A stretch of DNA of 64,000 bases from contig NZ_RDSM01000006.1 in assembly GCF_004115155.1 (NCBI RefSeq), forward strand, positions 140,213 through 204,212. Direction: 5' to 3'. How positions within the stretch are numbered: position 1 is the stretch's first letter; every line of letters starts with the position of its first letter. The position numbers were made by a program, and so were the translations under genes. This DNA is from Granulicella sibirica (lineage in GTDB: Bacteria; Acidobacteriota; Terriglobia; Terriglobales; Acidobacteriaceae). The notes below the pieces were generated by a model, which saw nothing but the letters and a program-made list of their open reading frames with translations, searched no databases and was not told where the DNA came from. Positions 56,101 to 64,000 of the stretch are shown in pieces.

Positions 56101-56788
56101 ACAGATGGATTCAGGCGGGTTTGCCGATACGGTCTACCGCGTTCCATCCAGGAGCATCGACGGAAACGATCGGACCAACCGCGTCACTCTTTCCGGAGTG
56201 TATCTGCTGCCTGTGGGACGCGGGCGCAGCTTCCTGGGCACCGCAAACCGGATTGTGGATGGAGTGATCGGCGGATGGGAGCTGGGCAGTCTGTATGTCT
56301 TCCAGACGGGCACGCCATGGGGTGTGCCAGGTGGGACCAATTTACTCAATAGCCCGTACGTGCGTCCTCACATTCAAAGGGACGATGGCTTCATCCGGCT
56401 GGTTGCACCGTGCGCGGAACAGTACAAGGAAGACAACTTGGGACGGTACAACCTGGTGAACCTGCCGTATGACTATGACGGTACCTGCACCCAGGCGAAC
56501 TTTCTGGCGGTACCAAGCTACGGAGAGACGACGAACACGGTATATACGGGTATTCGCCTCCCCAACGTCCACCAGTTTGACGCCAACCTCTCCAAGAACT
56601 TCCGGCTGGTGGAAAGAGCTTCCCTGCAAATCCGCCTGGAAGCGTTCAACGTGCTTAATCATCCGCTATGGTCGGAGTCGCCCGATAGCAATACGAACGA
56701 TTCCACGTTTGGACTCATACAAAAGGGACCGTCGGGACAGAGTAATCTGCCTCGCCAGGTTCAACTATCGGCGAAGGTAAGCTGGTAG
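53168..56788 (+). CDS. TonB-dependent receptor with N-terminal carboxypeptidase-regulatory-like domain (second)
   Basis: 1206 aa from the ATG at 53168 behind GGTGAGG; an in-frame codon at 53135 is less likely. A signal peptide ends at LARAQ. The CarboxypepD_reg domain is QFTGRVTDPTGAVVPKVTITARN; the plug contains RVTELPLNGRDPGML and SGNVELMLDGVSNEASS; the barrel ends LPRQVQLSAKVSW with a terminal Trp, the outer-membrane signature. It is similar in layout to the receptor at 41643 but clearly diverged. It precedes a LacZ-type GH2 gene and is divergent from the membrane-bound regulator, so it forms a second import and degradation cluster. Confidence 0.93.
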   Translation: MNVQRTLLPLVILLSTGLARAQQFTGRVTDPTGAVVPKVTITARNIDTNVSAKTLTTNSGDYTIPYLKAGNYTVTAEAKGFERELHTGINLQVEQTATVNFSLKIGSMTETVTVNSDPLIDFGKADAGEVVENTRVTELPLNGRDPGMLSILTAGVTWNQGSLQYQRPFDDTQANTAINGGGSGNVELMLDGVSNEASSTNNTGNARIAYVPPVDSVQEFKIITNAYDAQFGRNSGGVEDVILKSGTNFIHGDVYEYARRTFLDANTWQNDYKIATALPGSSVSQFSTQKHKLDQYGFELDGPVVIPKLYNGRDKTFFAMQYENWNEIEPNTITDSVPDPAWLTGDFTNLRYWNGSSYAPISLLDPMNITQNAKGTYVRVPFGPTDSINPTPAANIIPASRINPVAQKILSFYPKPNTATAPGTNPFANNYTVAAQDTDRYRNALAKLDQNLSAKDRLSFHYGYWERVEIRSTNGFTNDAGNGQLPHGERSHTFTLEETHTVSPNLLIDFRANVSVRADYSIGGPRFDPTTLGWSPADVAAMGTAAASEFPYISVSEFASLGTNSDGQTVSNSLLLFPSATWVKNKHSMHFGLDARFQQSADNIVGGGNNLWVDRTWTQTNCGSCGSWDPASGNSIASLLLGNLTSGSNTINTKTFWSAHYWAPFFQDDWKITKNLTLNLGVRWDFDPAQTERNNFGNYAFNTTAVNPISSQVSVPGYSQILGGITYLGVNGNPRAPFALRKYNIQPRVGFAYALNNRMVLRGGFGESYRSPQNAASSYGYNATTNYQASDPTHPGSTYPNLANPISHLYSSVVQPTGNSLGMLEQLGQNPFFLNPNYKIPSFWTYSLGIQQQLSKSDTISIAYVGSRLYNGDSSDNINHQSASAYAPCNPALGGRNEVCSNNNPQNTFLGVNGFQGSNYYDQTTINGLNFTRPFPEFGDITEYQLNDARTWYNSLQVTGAHKWNNSLTMHGTWTWSKQMDSGGFADTVYRVPSRSIDGNDRTNRVTLSGVYLLPVGRGRSFLGTANRIVDGVIGGWELGSLYVFQTGTPWGVPGGTNLLNSPYVRPHIQRDDGFIRLVAPCAEQYKEDNLGRYNLVNLPYDYDGTCTQANFLAVPSYGETTNTVYTGIRLPNVHQFDANLSKNFRLVERASLQIRLEAFNVLNHPLWSESPDSNTNDSTFGLIQKGPSGQSNLPRQVQLSAKVSW

Positions 56789-56810
56789 TTGTAACCCGCC
56801 AAATCGCTTT

Positions 56811-56840
56811 CCCCAGTCGATGCCGGTTCATCGACTGGGG
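56811..56840. terminator. Strong hairpin after TonB receptor gene
   Basis: CCCCAGTCGATG and CATCGACTGGGG form a perfect 12-base stem with a six-base loop (CCGGTT), 22 bases after the stop codon. No U-tract follows. It may end the receptor transcript or set different levels for the downstream GH2 gene. Confidence 0.6.
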
Positions 56841-57065
56841 AGTCAGCTTGAGCCGCTGTTCCGTCCTGCGCTCCTGCAGCTGCCTCTACTGTGGGCTGGG
56901 GAACGTTCGGTGAACGGCATCCACGAACTCCCTGAAATGTACCGGTGGCCGAACAAGGAATGCCTCGAGTTCACGATTCGCAGGCTGGGTATTGCCCGGA
57001 CGTTTGTTTTCATAGGACCCGTATATCGGGAAGGCCCACAAATCATCACTCCTTAGGAACAGTTG

Positions 57066-60000
57066 ATGCATATGCATTACAAAGCCAGGTTGATCCCAGC
57101 CCTCCTCATACTCCTTGCCCTCACACTCACACTGCGGGCGCAGACCCCGTCAATACCGCCCGAGGTTGAGAATGAGGCCATTCTTGGCATTCACAAAGAG
57201 CCCTACCACGCCACGCTCATGCCGTACAACGATCGTATGGAGGCGCTGGCGGCTGACCGCAAGGCTTCGAGCTGGGCCCGCACGTTGAATGGCTCCTGGA
57301 AGTTCCACTGGGTTCCGCGGCCAGAGGAGCGCCCCGTCGACTTCTACAGGCTGAGCTTTGATGTGAGCGGCTGGAAGGATATCCCTGTGCCCTCCAATAT
57401 GGAGGTGCAGGGTTATGGAACCCCCATCTATACGAATTTCACGTATCCCTTCAAGAAGGACTGGCCCAGGGTCACCGGCGAACCTCCGCGCGAGTTCACC
57501 ACGTATACGGAGCGCGATGCCGTCGGCAGCTATCGTCGCGAGTTTGACGTTCCGGCGAACTGGAAGAGCCGGCGTATCTTCGTCACCTTCGACGGTGTAG
57601 ACTCGGCTTTCTTTCTCTATGTCAACGGCAAGAAGGTCGGATACAGCGTGAACAGCCGCAATCCTGCGGAGTTCGATCTAACCTCCTATGTGATTCCCGG
57701 CGCAAAGAATCTGATCGCCGTAGAGGTGTACCGGTTCAGCGCGGGCAGCTACATGGAAGACCAGGATATGTGGCGGCTCAGCGGCATCTTTCGCAACGTG
57801 ACCCTGTGGAGCGCGCCACAGGTTCATGTGCGGGATTTCTCTCTCACGACGGACCTGGATCCCGGCTACCGTGACGGAGTTCTCCGCGTGTCCGCGAAAG
57901 TCCATAACTACTCCGCTGCACCGCAGCCGGCACGCCGTCTCCAGGTGGAGGTTGTGCCTCGCGGACAGACAGCGAGCATCGCACAGACGGAAGTCGACGT
58001 TCCCGCGCTGGCGGCAGGTGAGGAGCGGCAGGTTTCCGCTTCGCTCCCGGTTGCAAATCCTGCAAAGTGGACGGCGGAGACGCCGAATCTTTACACGGCG
58101 GTGCTGTCGTTGAGCGGCGGTGGAGGCGCGCCTGCGGAGATGCTCTCGGCGCGCACAGGGTTCCGCAAGATCGAAATCAAGAACGCCGTCTTCATGATCA
58201 ACGGCGTGCCGGTGAAGCTGAAGGGAGCGAACCGTCACGAGAACTGGCCCGACACGGGGCACACCGTTTCAGAGGATCGCATGATCCGCGATCTGGAGTT
58301 GTTGAAGCGGGTGAATGCGAATCACGTGCGCACTTCGCATTACACAGACGACCCGCGGTGGTATGAGCTTGCGGACGAGTACGGCATTTACCTTGTGGCT
58401 GAGGCAAATGTCGAGTGCCACGGCTACATGAACGTGCTGGACCGGGAGCCGCGCTACGAGCCGAGCATCGTGGACCGCAATGTGGCGAATGTGGAGAACC
58501 TGAAGAACCATCCCTCGGTGGTCATCTGGTCGCTGGGCAACGAATGTGGCGGCGGCAGCAGCTTCCGGACTGCGCTCTCGGCGGTGCGGGCAATCGACAG
58601 CACACGGCCCACGCACTATGAGCCCTTCGGCGGCGGGGCAAACCTGCCCACCGACATTGAAAGCCACATGTACACCAGCCCGCAGGAACTGCAGGCGGCG
58701 GGCGAGGATGTTAAACGCACCAGGCCGATCTACCTCTGCGAATATGCGCACGCCATGAATAACTCCATGGGATCGGTGGGCGATTACAACGACCTTTTCG
58801 ACAAGTATCCAACGCTGATGGGCGGAGCCATCTGGGAATGGGAAGACCAGGGACTGTGGAACGGCCGCGATCTCAATCACCAGTACATGGCATACGGCGG
58901 CGGGTTTGGTGATTTTCCCAACGACAAATACTTCATCCACAAGGGTGTTGTCTTTTCCGACCGCACACCGAAGCCTCATTACCCTGAGCTGAAGCGTGCG
59001 TATCAATGGGTAAGCTTCACCCCGATTGCTCTGGATCGCGGAACGATCGGCGTCCGGAACAGGTATGCGTTCACCAACCTGAACACCTTCGTGCCGCACT
59101 GGACCCTCAGCGAAGACGGTATGACCATCGACGGTGGCACACTTCCTCCCATCGACGTGGCACCGGGCGCGAGCTCTGAGGTGACGCTGCCCATCCGCCG
59201 CATGTCCCGGAAGCCTGGGCGCGAGTACTTCCTCCAACTCTCCTTCGAGCTGGCAAAGCCGGAGCTCTGGGCAGATGCGGGATATCCGGTCGCGACAGAG
59301 CAGTTCGTACTGCCCGCCGCACCTGCCATAACGAGGGAGATTGCACAGTCGGACGTACCTGCATCCCTGAAACTTGCCCAGGACGACAGGTCCATCACCA
59401 TTACGGGTAATTCGTTCCGCGTTGCGTTTGACAAGAGGCAGGGGACCATCTCGCAGATCGAGCGGGGCGGCACATCGCTGTTGATGGAAGGTGGCGGGCC
59501 GAAGCTCTACCTGTGGCGTGCACCCCACCGCAATGACGATGAGTGGGCTTCCAAGGCGTGGGACAAGTACGGGGTCAATCAGCTGCAGACATCGGTGAAG
59601 AGCATCAAAGCAACCCAACTGGGTGGCTCGCAGGTGCTAGTGGAGGCCACGCTGCTGGAGCAGGGGCGCCAAGGTTGGTCGGCAACCTACACGACCGCGT
59701 ACACCGTTTCAGGCGACGGCTCCATTGCGGTGAAAAACAACTTCGTACCTGCGGGCGAGAGGATTCCGCTGGCACGGATCGGTGTGCGTCTCATGCTGAA
59801 CACTGCCTACAACCGCTTCACCTACCTGGGACGGGGACCCATGGAAAATTACTCCGACCGTGATCGCGGATCGGACGTTGGGCTGTACTCCAGCACTGTG
59901 CAGGAGCAGCTGACGCCCTATCCCAAGCCGATGGAGGCGGGGAACCATGAAGACGTCCGCTGGGCTGCGCTGGGCGGCAGCGGTCTGCCATCGCTGGTGG

Positions 60001-60308
60001 CCGTGAGTGAGGGCAAGCTGCTCCAGGTCTCCGCCTTGCCGCTCCGTGATGAAGATCTCGATCAGCCGGCTCATGCGGAGGACCTGCCGCAGAGTACGTC
60101 CACGGTGCTCACGCTGGATACACGCACGCTCGGCGTCGGTTCCAGCAGCTGCGGACCGAAGCCCCTACCGCAGTACATGGTGTGGTCCGATCCAACGGAG
60201 TTCTCCTATGTGCTGCGGCTGTTGCCCACCGGCGATCATCAGTACAGCGATGCGGCGAGACTGCAGACGCTGGCGCAGTCACAGCCATCTGCAACCAACG
60301 CGAGATAG
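57066..60308 (+). CDS. LacZ-type GH2 beta-galactosidase, exported
   Basis: 1080 aa from the ATG at 57066 (AGGA nine bases upstream). A signal peptide ends at LRAQT. It follows the full five-domain LacZ layout: sugar-binding domain (LNGSWKFHWVPRPEERPVDFY), Ig-like domain, TIM barrel (FMINGVPVKLKGANRHENWPDTGH), Ig-like domain and the small-chain beta-sandwich (LGRGPMENYSDRDRGSDVGLY). Acid/base Glu493 (WSLGNECGGG) and nucleophile Glu559 (IYLCEYAHAM) are intact. Unlike cytoplasmic LacZ it is secreted. It follows the second TonB receptor gene after a strong hairpin. Beta-galactosidase activity is the best guess for the family. Confidence 0.93.
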   Translation: MHMHYKARLIPALLILLALTLTLRAQTPSIPPEVENEAILGIHKEPYHATLMPYNDRMEALAADRKASSWARTLNGSWKFHWVPRPEERPVDFYRLSFDVSGWKDIPVPSNMEVQGYGTPIYTNFTYPFKKDWPRVTGEPPREFTTYTERDAVGSYRREFDVPANWKSRRIFVTFDGVDSAFFLYVNGKKVGYSVNSRNPAEFDLTSYVIPGAKNLIAVEVYRFSAGSYMEDQDMWRLSGIFRNVTLWSAPQVHVRDFSLTTDLDPGYRDGVLRVSAKVHNYSAAPQPARRLQVEVVPRGQTASIAQTEVDVPALAAGEERQVSASLPVANPAKWTAETPNLYTAVLSLSGGGGAPAEMLSARTGFRKIEIKNAVFMINGVPVKLKGANRHENWPDTGHTVSEDRMIRDLELLKRVNANHVRTSHYTDDPRWYELADEYGIYLVAEANVECHGYMNVLDREPRYEPSIVDRNVANVENLKNHPSVVIWSLGNECGGGSSFRTALSAVRAIDSTRPTHYEPFGGGANLPTDIESHMYTSPQELQAAGEDVKRTRPIYLCEYAHAMNNSMGSVGDYNDLFDKYPTLMGGAIWEWEDQGLWNGRDLNHQYMAYGGGFGDFPNDKYFIHKGVVFSDRTPKPHYPELKRAYQWVSFTPIALDRGTIGVRNRYAFTNLNTFVPHWTLSEDGMTIDGGTLPPIDVAPGASSEVTLPIRRMSRKPGREYFLQLSFELAKPELWADAGYPVATEQFVLPAAPAITREIAQSDVPASLKLAQDDRSITITGNSFRVAFDKRQGTISQIERGGTSLLMEGGGPKLYLWRAPHRNDDEWASKAWDKYGVNQLQTSVKSIKATQLGGSQVLVEATLLEQGRQGWSATYTTAYTVSGDGSIAVKNNFVPAGERIPLARIGVRLMLNTAYNRFTYLGRGPMENYSDRDRGSDVGLYSSTVQEQLTPYPKPMEAGNHEDVRWAALGGSGLPSLVAVSEGKLLQVSALPLRDEDLDQPAHAEDLPQSTSTVLTLDTRTLGVGSSSCGPKPLPQYMVWSDPTEFSYVLRLLPTGDHQYSDAARLQTLAQSQPSATNAR

Positions 60309-60325
60309 CGTGTGATCGGCCTGTT

Positions 60326-60366
60326 CTGCGCGGTGTCGCTTCACTCACGTCGGTGACACCGCGCAG
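60326..60366. terminator. Bidirectional hairpin between convergent genes
   Basis: CTGCGCGGTGTC and GACACCGCGCAG form a perfect 12-base stem around a 17-base loop. It lies between the end of the LacZ-type gene and the end of the PQQ dehydrogenase remnant, so it could serve both strands. Confidence 0.6.
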
Positions 60367-60442
60367 TTGCCATCGCTACGGCCTTGTCTGGCAGATCTGC
60401 TGACCACTCGCGGGCTCGGCGCATGCAGGCCATTCGTTGCCG

Positions 60443-61816
60443 CTATCGCCCTTCTGGAGCAATGCGGATGAGCCGACCGTTAGCACTGTCCTTAATTGCC
60501 CACAGAGCACCGTCAGGCCCTTCCTGCACGTCCCGCATACGCTGGTGTTGTTCCAGCAGAAGGCGCTCTTCTCCCACAACCTTTGTGCCGTCAAGAACAA
60601 GCCTGCTGATGTGCTCGCCTGCCAGTGCTGCAACGAATAGATTGTTGGTCCATTCCGAGACTATCTTGCCGTCGTAGAACGTCATGCCACTTGGCGCAAT
60701 GGTTGGGTCCCAATAGTAGACAGGCTGTTCCATGCCGTCTGCAGAGGTCAGGCCGTTGGCAGCTTCATGGTTCGCGTGGAGGTAATTGGCGCGGTCTTCG
60801 CTTTGCAGATGCCCGTCAATCCGCGTTTTGTCATAGTTCGTTCCATAGGCAATCACAGGCCAGCCATAGTTGCTGCCGGCGCGAATGAGGTTGATTTCAT
60901 CGCCTCCATCAGGACCATGCTCGCTCTCCCACAGGTCACCGGTTGCAGGGTTGATCGTCAGCCCTTGTGGATTGCGATGACCATAAGACCAGACTGCGGC
61001 GATGGGGTGATTTTCGGCCTGCTGGTCCCGATCGGATGGATTTCCTGGTTTTGCTTTGCCCTCTAGCGTCACGCGCAGGATCTTACCCATGTACGAAAAC
61101 AACGATTGGGCATCGCATCGGGTGGGGCAAAAGAAATGCTCACCCAGCGAGATGTAGAGAAAGCCGCCTCTGCCGAACATTAGCCGGCAACCGTAGTGCG
61201 AGGTCTGCAGAAGGGACGGGGTAACGCGCAAAATTGTCGTGACGTGCTCCACATGCTCATCGTCAGGGGTAAGCGTCGGCGCTGCGATGACGACGCCGTT
61301 GTCCCTCACCTGTCCGGTGTTCACATTTCCTTGGACCGGGCTGTTATAGGGATCACTCCTCGGCTCCACGTACGAAAATAGATGGTCCGATTCTCCGGAA
61401 AGTGCGGATCCAGCGCCACATCCGGCAGTCCGGCATCTCCGCCGTGGTGCACCGGCGGCAAACCTACGACGCTCTTTTCAACCGTTCCGTCTTGCTGTCC
61501 ACCACACGCATGGTGCCGACCTTCTCCTTCACCAGGATCTTTCCGTCGGGTAGAAACGCGATTCCCCACGGCTGGTTCAATCCTGTCGTCATCACCTTCG
61601 CCGCGTAGTGCGCCCTTGTGACCACTGCGGGCGCCCGCGTCTGTCCTGCAAAGGCGGGCACCTGTCCCCTGCCGATGGGCGGCCGCGTCTCCAGCGGCTG
61701 TCCCGAGACGGGCGGCACCTCAGGCGGACGGTTCCGGGCACCTTGACACCGGCACCATTCGTATACTGGCCCGAAGCCCGACTGCACGGAACACTCGCCA
61801 GGAGTGCGACCGTCAT
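60443..61816 (-). pseudogene. PQQ-dependent sugar dehydrogenase (YliI/GSDH type), frameshifted
   Basis: The protein is spread over at least three frames. 61787-61464 gives PVSGQPLETRPPIG, QPWGIAFLPDGKILV and MRVVDSKT; 61569-61321 continues VVGLPPVHHGGDAGLPDVALDPHFPENRTIYF; 61369-60443 gives the rest (GCRLMFGRGGFLYISLGEH, WSYGHRNPQGLTINPATGDLWESEHGPDGGDEINLI, NYGWPVIAYG). Breaks are near 61490 and in an A-run at 61375-61378, where one base restores YFSYVEPR. A possible signal-peptide start at 61816 lies in yet another frame. The intact family oxidises aldoses to lactones in the periplasm with PQQ and calcium. As written the gene cannot make a full protein; homopolymer sequencing error is an alternative for one of the breaks. 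Confidence 0.8.
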
Positions 61817-62179
61817 CAGTATCGATCCTCGTCTCGGGTGTTTCTAAGTGACATCCTGCGGGAACCCTCCACTTTCATTGGCTGTTAGATGTCCACCTGA
61901 ACTAGGTGCGTTTGCGACTGAAAGCGTCACAACGTCTACGAGCGGACGATTGGGGTCGGTTGGAGGACGTGGAAGGCGCCAGAGGCACGTCTGCGGATGC
62001 CACTTAGTTCTGGCACAGAGAGGGGATGCAACGAAGTTTTCTTCAGGCCCGCGACTGTGTGGATTGACGGTCTCAAACTGCTGCGATGCTGACAGTGTGT
62101 CGGCCAAACGGTAAACGTCAACTCTGCACGGCTGCACAACACCGGTTAGACTGACACTTCTTCATGGAAAGGCAAACGC
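61817..62179. other. Divergent intergenic region, nothing recognised
   Basis: 363 bases between the dehydrogenase remnant and the GH43 gene. A minus-strand frame of about 97 codons has no family features. No LacI-type palindrome was found. Confidence 0.4.
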
Positions 62180-63736
62180 ATGCGTTCTAAGACTTTTTTG
62201 GCAAAGGACCCATTCTGGACGCGCCGGCAGTTCGTTCAGATGGGAGGGTTAGCCGTAACCGCGGGTGTGGCCACGTCGTGGCCGGCACTTTCGTTTGCAT
62301 CGTCACTGCCATCGCATCCTGCCGGGACCTATAGCAACCCGGTGATCGCGGGTGACCATCCCGATGCGGGTGCTATCCGCGTCGGCAATGACTACTACCT
62401 GGTCCATACCACTGACCACTTCTCGCCGGGCCTGCTCATCTGGCACTCACGCGATCTGGTGCACTGGAAGGCTGCGGGAGCGGCGCTCGATGCCTACTAT
62501 GGAGCCGTCTGGGCGCCCTTCCTGTGCGAATACAAAGGGTTGTTTTACATCTACTATCCCTGCGACGGCAAAATCTTCGTCGTCCAGGCACCGCATCCGT
62601 TGGGACCATGGAGCAAGCCAGTCTCCCTCGGTATCGGCGGGATCGATCCCACACACGGTGCCACTCCGGAAGGCCGCCGTGTCCTCTATCTGGCGGGCGG
62701 AGGGATGGCAGAGCTTTCAGACGATGGACTCTCCGTTAAGGCGCCGCCGCGCAAGGTACTATCTGCGTGGACCATCCCAGAAAATTGGCAGGTAGAATGC
62801 GAGTGCCTGGAGGCACCCAAGCTGCTGTTCCATAGCGGCTACTATCACCTGACCGTGGCAGAAGGCGGAACGTCAGGACCGCCTACGAGCCACATGGTGC
62901 TCTCGGCCCGCAGCCGCAACATTGACGGGCCCTGGGAGTGGTCGCCACACAACCCCATCGTTCACACTGGCAGCAGCGCAGAGACGTGGTGGTCGCAGGG
63001 GCACGGCCGCTTGGTGGACGACGCGGACGGTTCTTGGTGGATGACGTATCACTCCTACCGCAACGGCGCCCAGAACCTTGGCCGCCAGGTTCTGCTGCTG
63101 CCGATGGAATGGACTGAGGACGATTGGTACAAAGTGCGTGACGACGTCTCAGCCGGGAACCCCATTCCCAAGGCTCACCTGGAACCGGGACCCTCCGCGG
63201 ACACGGCTGGCGCGTTCTCCGGCACAGCACTGGATCTGCAATGGCAGTTCTGGAAGGGTTACGACCTCAACCGGGTGCGCCTGGCGGACGGCTCGCTCAC
63301 ACTCGCCGCCCACGGCGACAGCATCCAGACCACATCGCCGCTCACGCGCGCCGCCACGCACCCAAGCTACACGGTTGAGGTTGACATCGAGATCACGCCG
63401 GGCTGCGAGGCAGGATTGATCCTCTTCTACGACAGCACTCACCTCTGCGGACTGCGCCTCACCTCGGACCCAAACACCCGATCGCCTGGCAAGACCTTCC
63501 TCGTGAACGGCGGACGAGCAACCCTGCGGATCGTCAAAACGGACCAGGTCGCAGACTTCTACTATCATCTTCAGGACGGACCCAACGCGGGCAAGTGGAC
63601 GCACATCCGCGATTCACTGGACGTCACGACTTATCAGCAGAACGCGATTGGAGGCTTTCTTGATTTAAGGCCCGCTTTGTATGCCTGCGGCACTGGATCA
63701 GCGACCTTCCGGAACTGGAAATACCAGCCGAAGTAG
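62180..63736 (+). CDS. GH43 family glycoside hydrolase, Tat-exported
   Basis: 518 aa with a Tat leader (WTRRQFVQMGGLAVTAGVA). Residues 50-320 form the five-bladed GH43 propeller: YSNPVIAGDHPDAGAIRVGNDYYL with the base Asp62, GIGGIDPTHG with the modulating Asp156, and ECLEAPKLLF with the acid Glu211. The remaining ~190 residues are a concanavalin-like beta-sandwich (LDLQWQFWKGYDLNRVRLADGSLTL, YTVEVDIEITPGCEAGLILFYDSTHLCGL) typical of beta-xylosidase C-terminal domains. Beta-xylosidase or alpha-arabinofuranosidase activity is likely. It is the last hydrolase of the locus and has no gene partner in the same direction. Confidence 0.92.
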   Translation: MRSKTFLAKDPFWTRRQFVQMGGLAVTAGVATSWPALSFASSLPSHPAGTYSNPVIAGDHPDAGAIRVGNDYYLVHTTDHFSPGLLIWHSRDLVHWKAAGAALDAYYGAVWAPFLCEYKGLFYIYYPCDGKIFVVQAPHPLGPWSKPVSLGIGGIDPTHGATPEGRRVLYLAGGGMAELSDDGLSVKAPPRKVLSAWTIPENWQVECECLEAPKLLFHSGYYHLTVAEGGTSGPPTSHMVLSARSRNIDGPWEWSPHNPIVHTGSSAETWWSQGHGRLVDDADGSWWMTYHSYRNGAQNLGRQVLLLPMEWTEDDWYKVRDDVSAGNPIPKAHLEPGPSADTAGAFSGTALDLQWQFWKGYDLNRVRLADGSLTLAAHGDSIQTTSPLTRAATHPSYTVEVDIEITPGCEAGLILFYDSTHLCGLRLTSDPNTRSPGKTFLVNGGRATLRIVKTDQVADFYYHLQDGPNAGKWTHIRDSLDVTTYQQNAIGGFLDLRPALYACGTGSATFRNWKYQPK

Positions 63737-63769
63737 CGAATCCACGGAGGTCGAACATCGGCGAGGTGA

Positions 63770-63874
63770 GCTAGGCTGGTTAAAGGTATCGTCAGTGTGT
63801 GGAAGATCCTGGACGAGAGGGCCTTCGGCATCTACCTGGTTCATTATGCCTTCGTGACATGGCTTCAGAATTGA
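63770..63874 (+). pseudogene. C-terminal fragment of an acyltransferase-3 gene
   Basis: An open frame with no start that reads WKILDERAFGIYLVHYAFVTWLQN and then stops. The FGIYLVHYAFVTW pattern is the next-to-last helix region of acyltransferase-3 proteins. The rest of the gene is missing on both sides, between the GH43 gene and an insertion sequence, so it is a leftover of a deletion or insertion event. Confidence 0.6.
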
Positions 63875-63958
63875 GAGGTGGCTCGGGGAAACTGAACAAG
63901 GGCTTAGGTGGAGGATCTCGTCTGAAGTGGCCTAAGATGGCCTGAAAGAGGAGATGGA

Positions 63959-64000
63959 ATGAGCAGACGTCCCCGTCGGAACCACACAGCGGCATTCAAG
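63959..64000 (+). mobile_element. IS3-family transposase orfA, 5' end (cut by window edge)
   Basis: ATG at 63959 behind GAGGAG starts MSRRPRRNHTAAFK, the usual opening of IS3-family OrfA proteins (basic stretch, then NH(S/T)AAFK before the helix-turn-helix). The window ends after 14 codons. The left terminal repeat should lie in the ~70 bases before it, but I could not fix its boundary. Confidence 0.7.

Noticed and set aside
57066..57077. ATGCATATGCAT palindrome at the LacZ-type start
   Set aside because: It is made of the start codons themselves (Met-His-Met-His) and has no second copy nearby, so an operator role is not supported.
58269..59618. A 449-codon frame antisense to the LacZ-type gene
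   Set aside because: No motif, and the forward frame has all GH2 catalytic residues.
62090..62103. TGACAGTGTGTC upstream of GH43 as a LacI site
   Set aside because: Half-site spacing is one base short and the central CG is missing.
1..64000. CRISPR arrays, tRNA or rRNA genes
   Set aside because: I looked for regularly spaced direct repeats and for tRNA-like or rRNA-like sequence on both strands and found none that I could support.

Overview
The window looks like chromosomal DNA of a soil acidobacterium (Terriglobia type: Granulicella, Terriglobus, Edaphobacter and relatives). This rests on three things: two ~1100-1200 aa TonB-dependent receptors with an N-terminal carboxypeptidase-regulatory-like domain, many Tat-exported glycoside hydrolases, and a membrane-anchored regulator type common in that group. 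The assignment is from protein style only; no rRNA or marker gene is present.

Region 1 (about 1-10.5 kb) is a variable region of unrelated single genes: an acyltransferase-3 membrane protein, small hypothetical proteins, an RHS/YD-repeat protein flanked by possible immunity-like proteins, a TlpA-like thioredoxin, a DUF1569 protein, a truncated pseudopilin-like gene, fragments of a beta-helix protein and a beta-propeller, and a DUF433/DUF5615 toxin-antitoxin pair. Between 1.5 and 8.6 kb a short palindromic repeat recurs at or near gene ends. Twice it pairs with a second box to form a larger imperfect inverted repeat.

Region 2 (10.8-63.7 kb) is a very large carbohydrate-utilization locus. It carries eleven glycoside hydrolases (six GH2, three GH92, one GH38, one GH43), two exported lactonase-like propellers, a serine hydrolase, an exported TIM-barrel isomerase, two TonB receptors and PQQ/quinoprotein-like proteins. 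Regulators are a propeller-type sensor kinase with a NarL-type response regulator, a LacI repressor and a membrane-bound winged-helix-like regulator. A palindrome TGACAACGTTGTCA or a near match lies in three promoter regions (GH38/lactonase, lacI/GH2 operon, TonB receptor), which ties together a LacI regulon. The main operon (27.3-41.3 kb) reads GH2-GH2-GH92-serine hydrolase-isomerase-GH92-GH2.

The enzymes suggest a mannose-rich heteroglycan with beta-linked galactose or glucuronate and possibly xylose, for example a fungal or yeast cell-wall or capsular mannan. Two of the three GH92 enzymes have Gln where the catalytic general acid Glu normally sits, which points to substrates with an activated leaving group such as mannose-1-phosphodiesters. 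Two genes (a propeller at 50.5-51.5 kb and a PQQ sugar dehydrogenase at 60.4-61.8 kb) are broken by frameshifts. The window ends with a stray C-terminal piece of an acyltransferase-3 gene and the first codons of an IS3-type transposase orfA.
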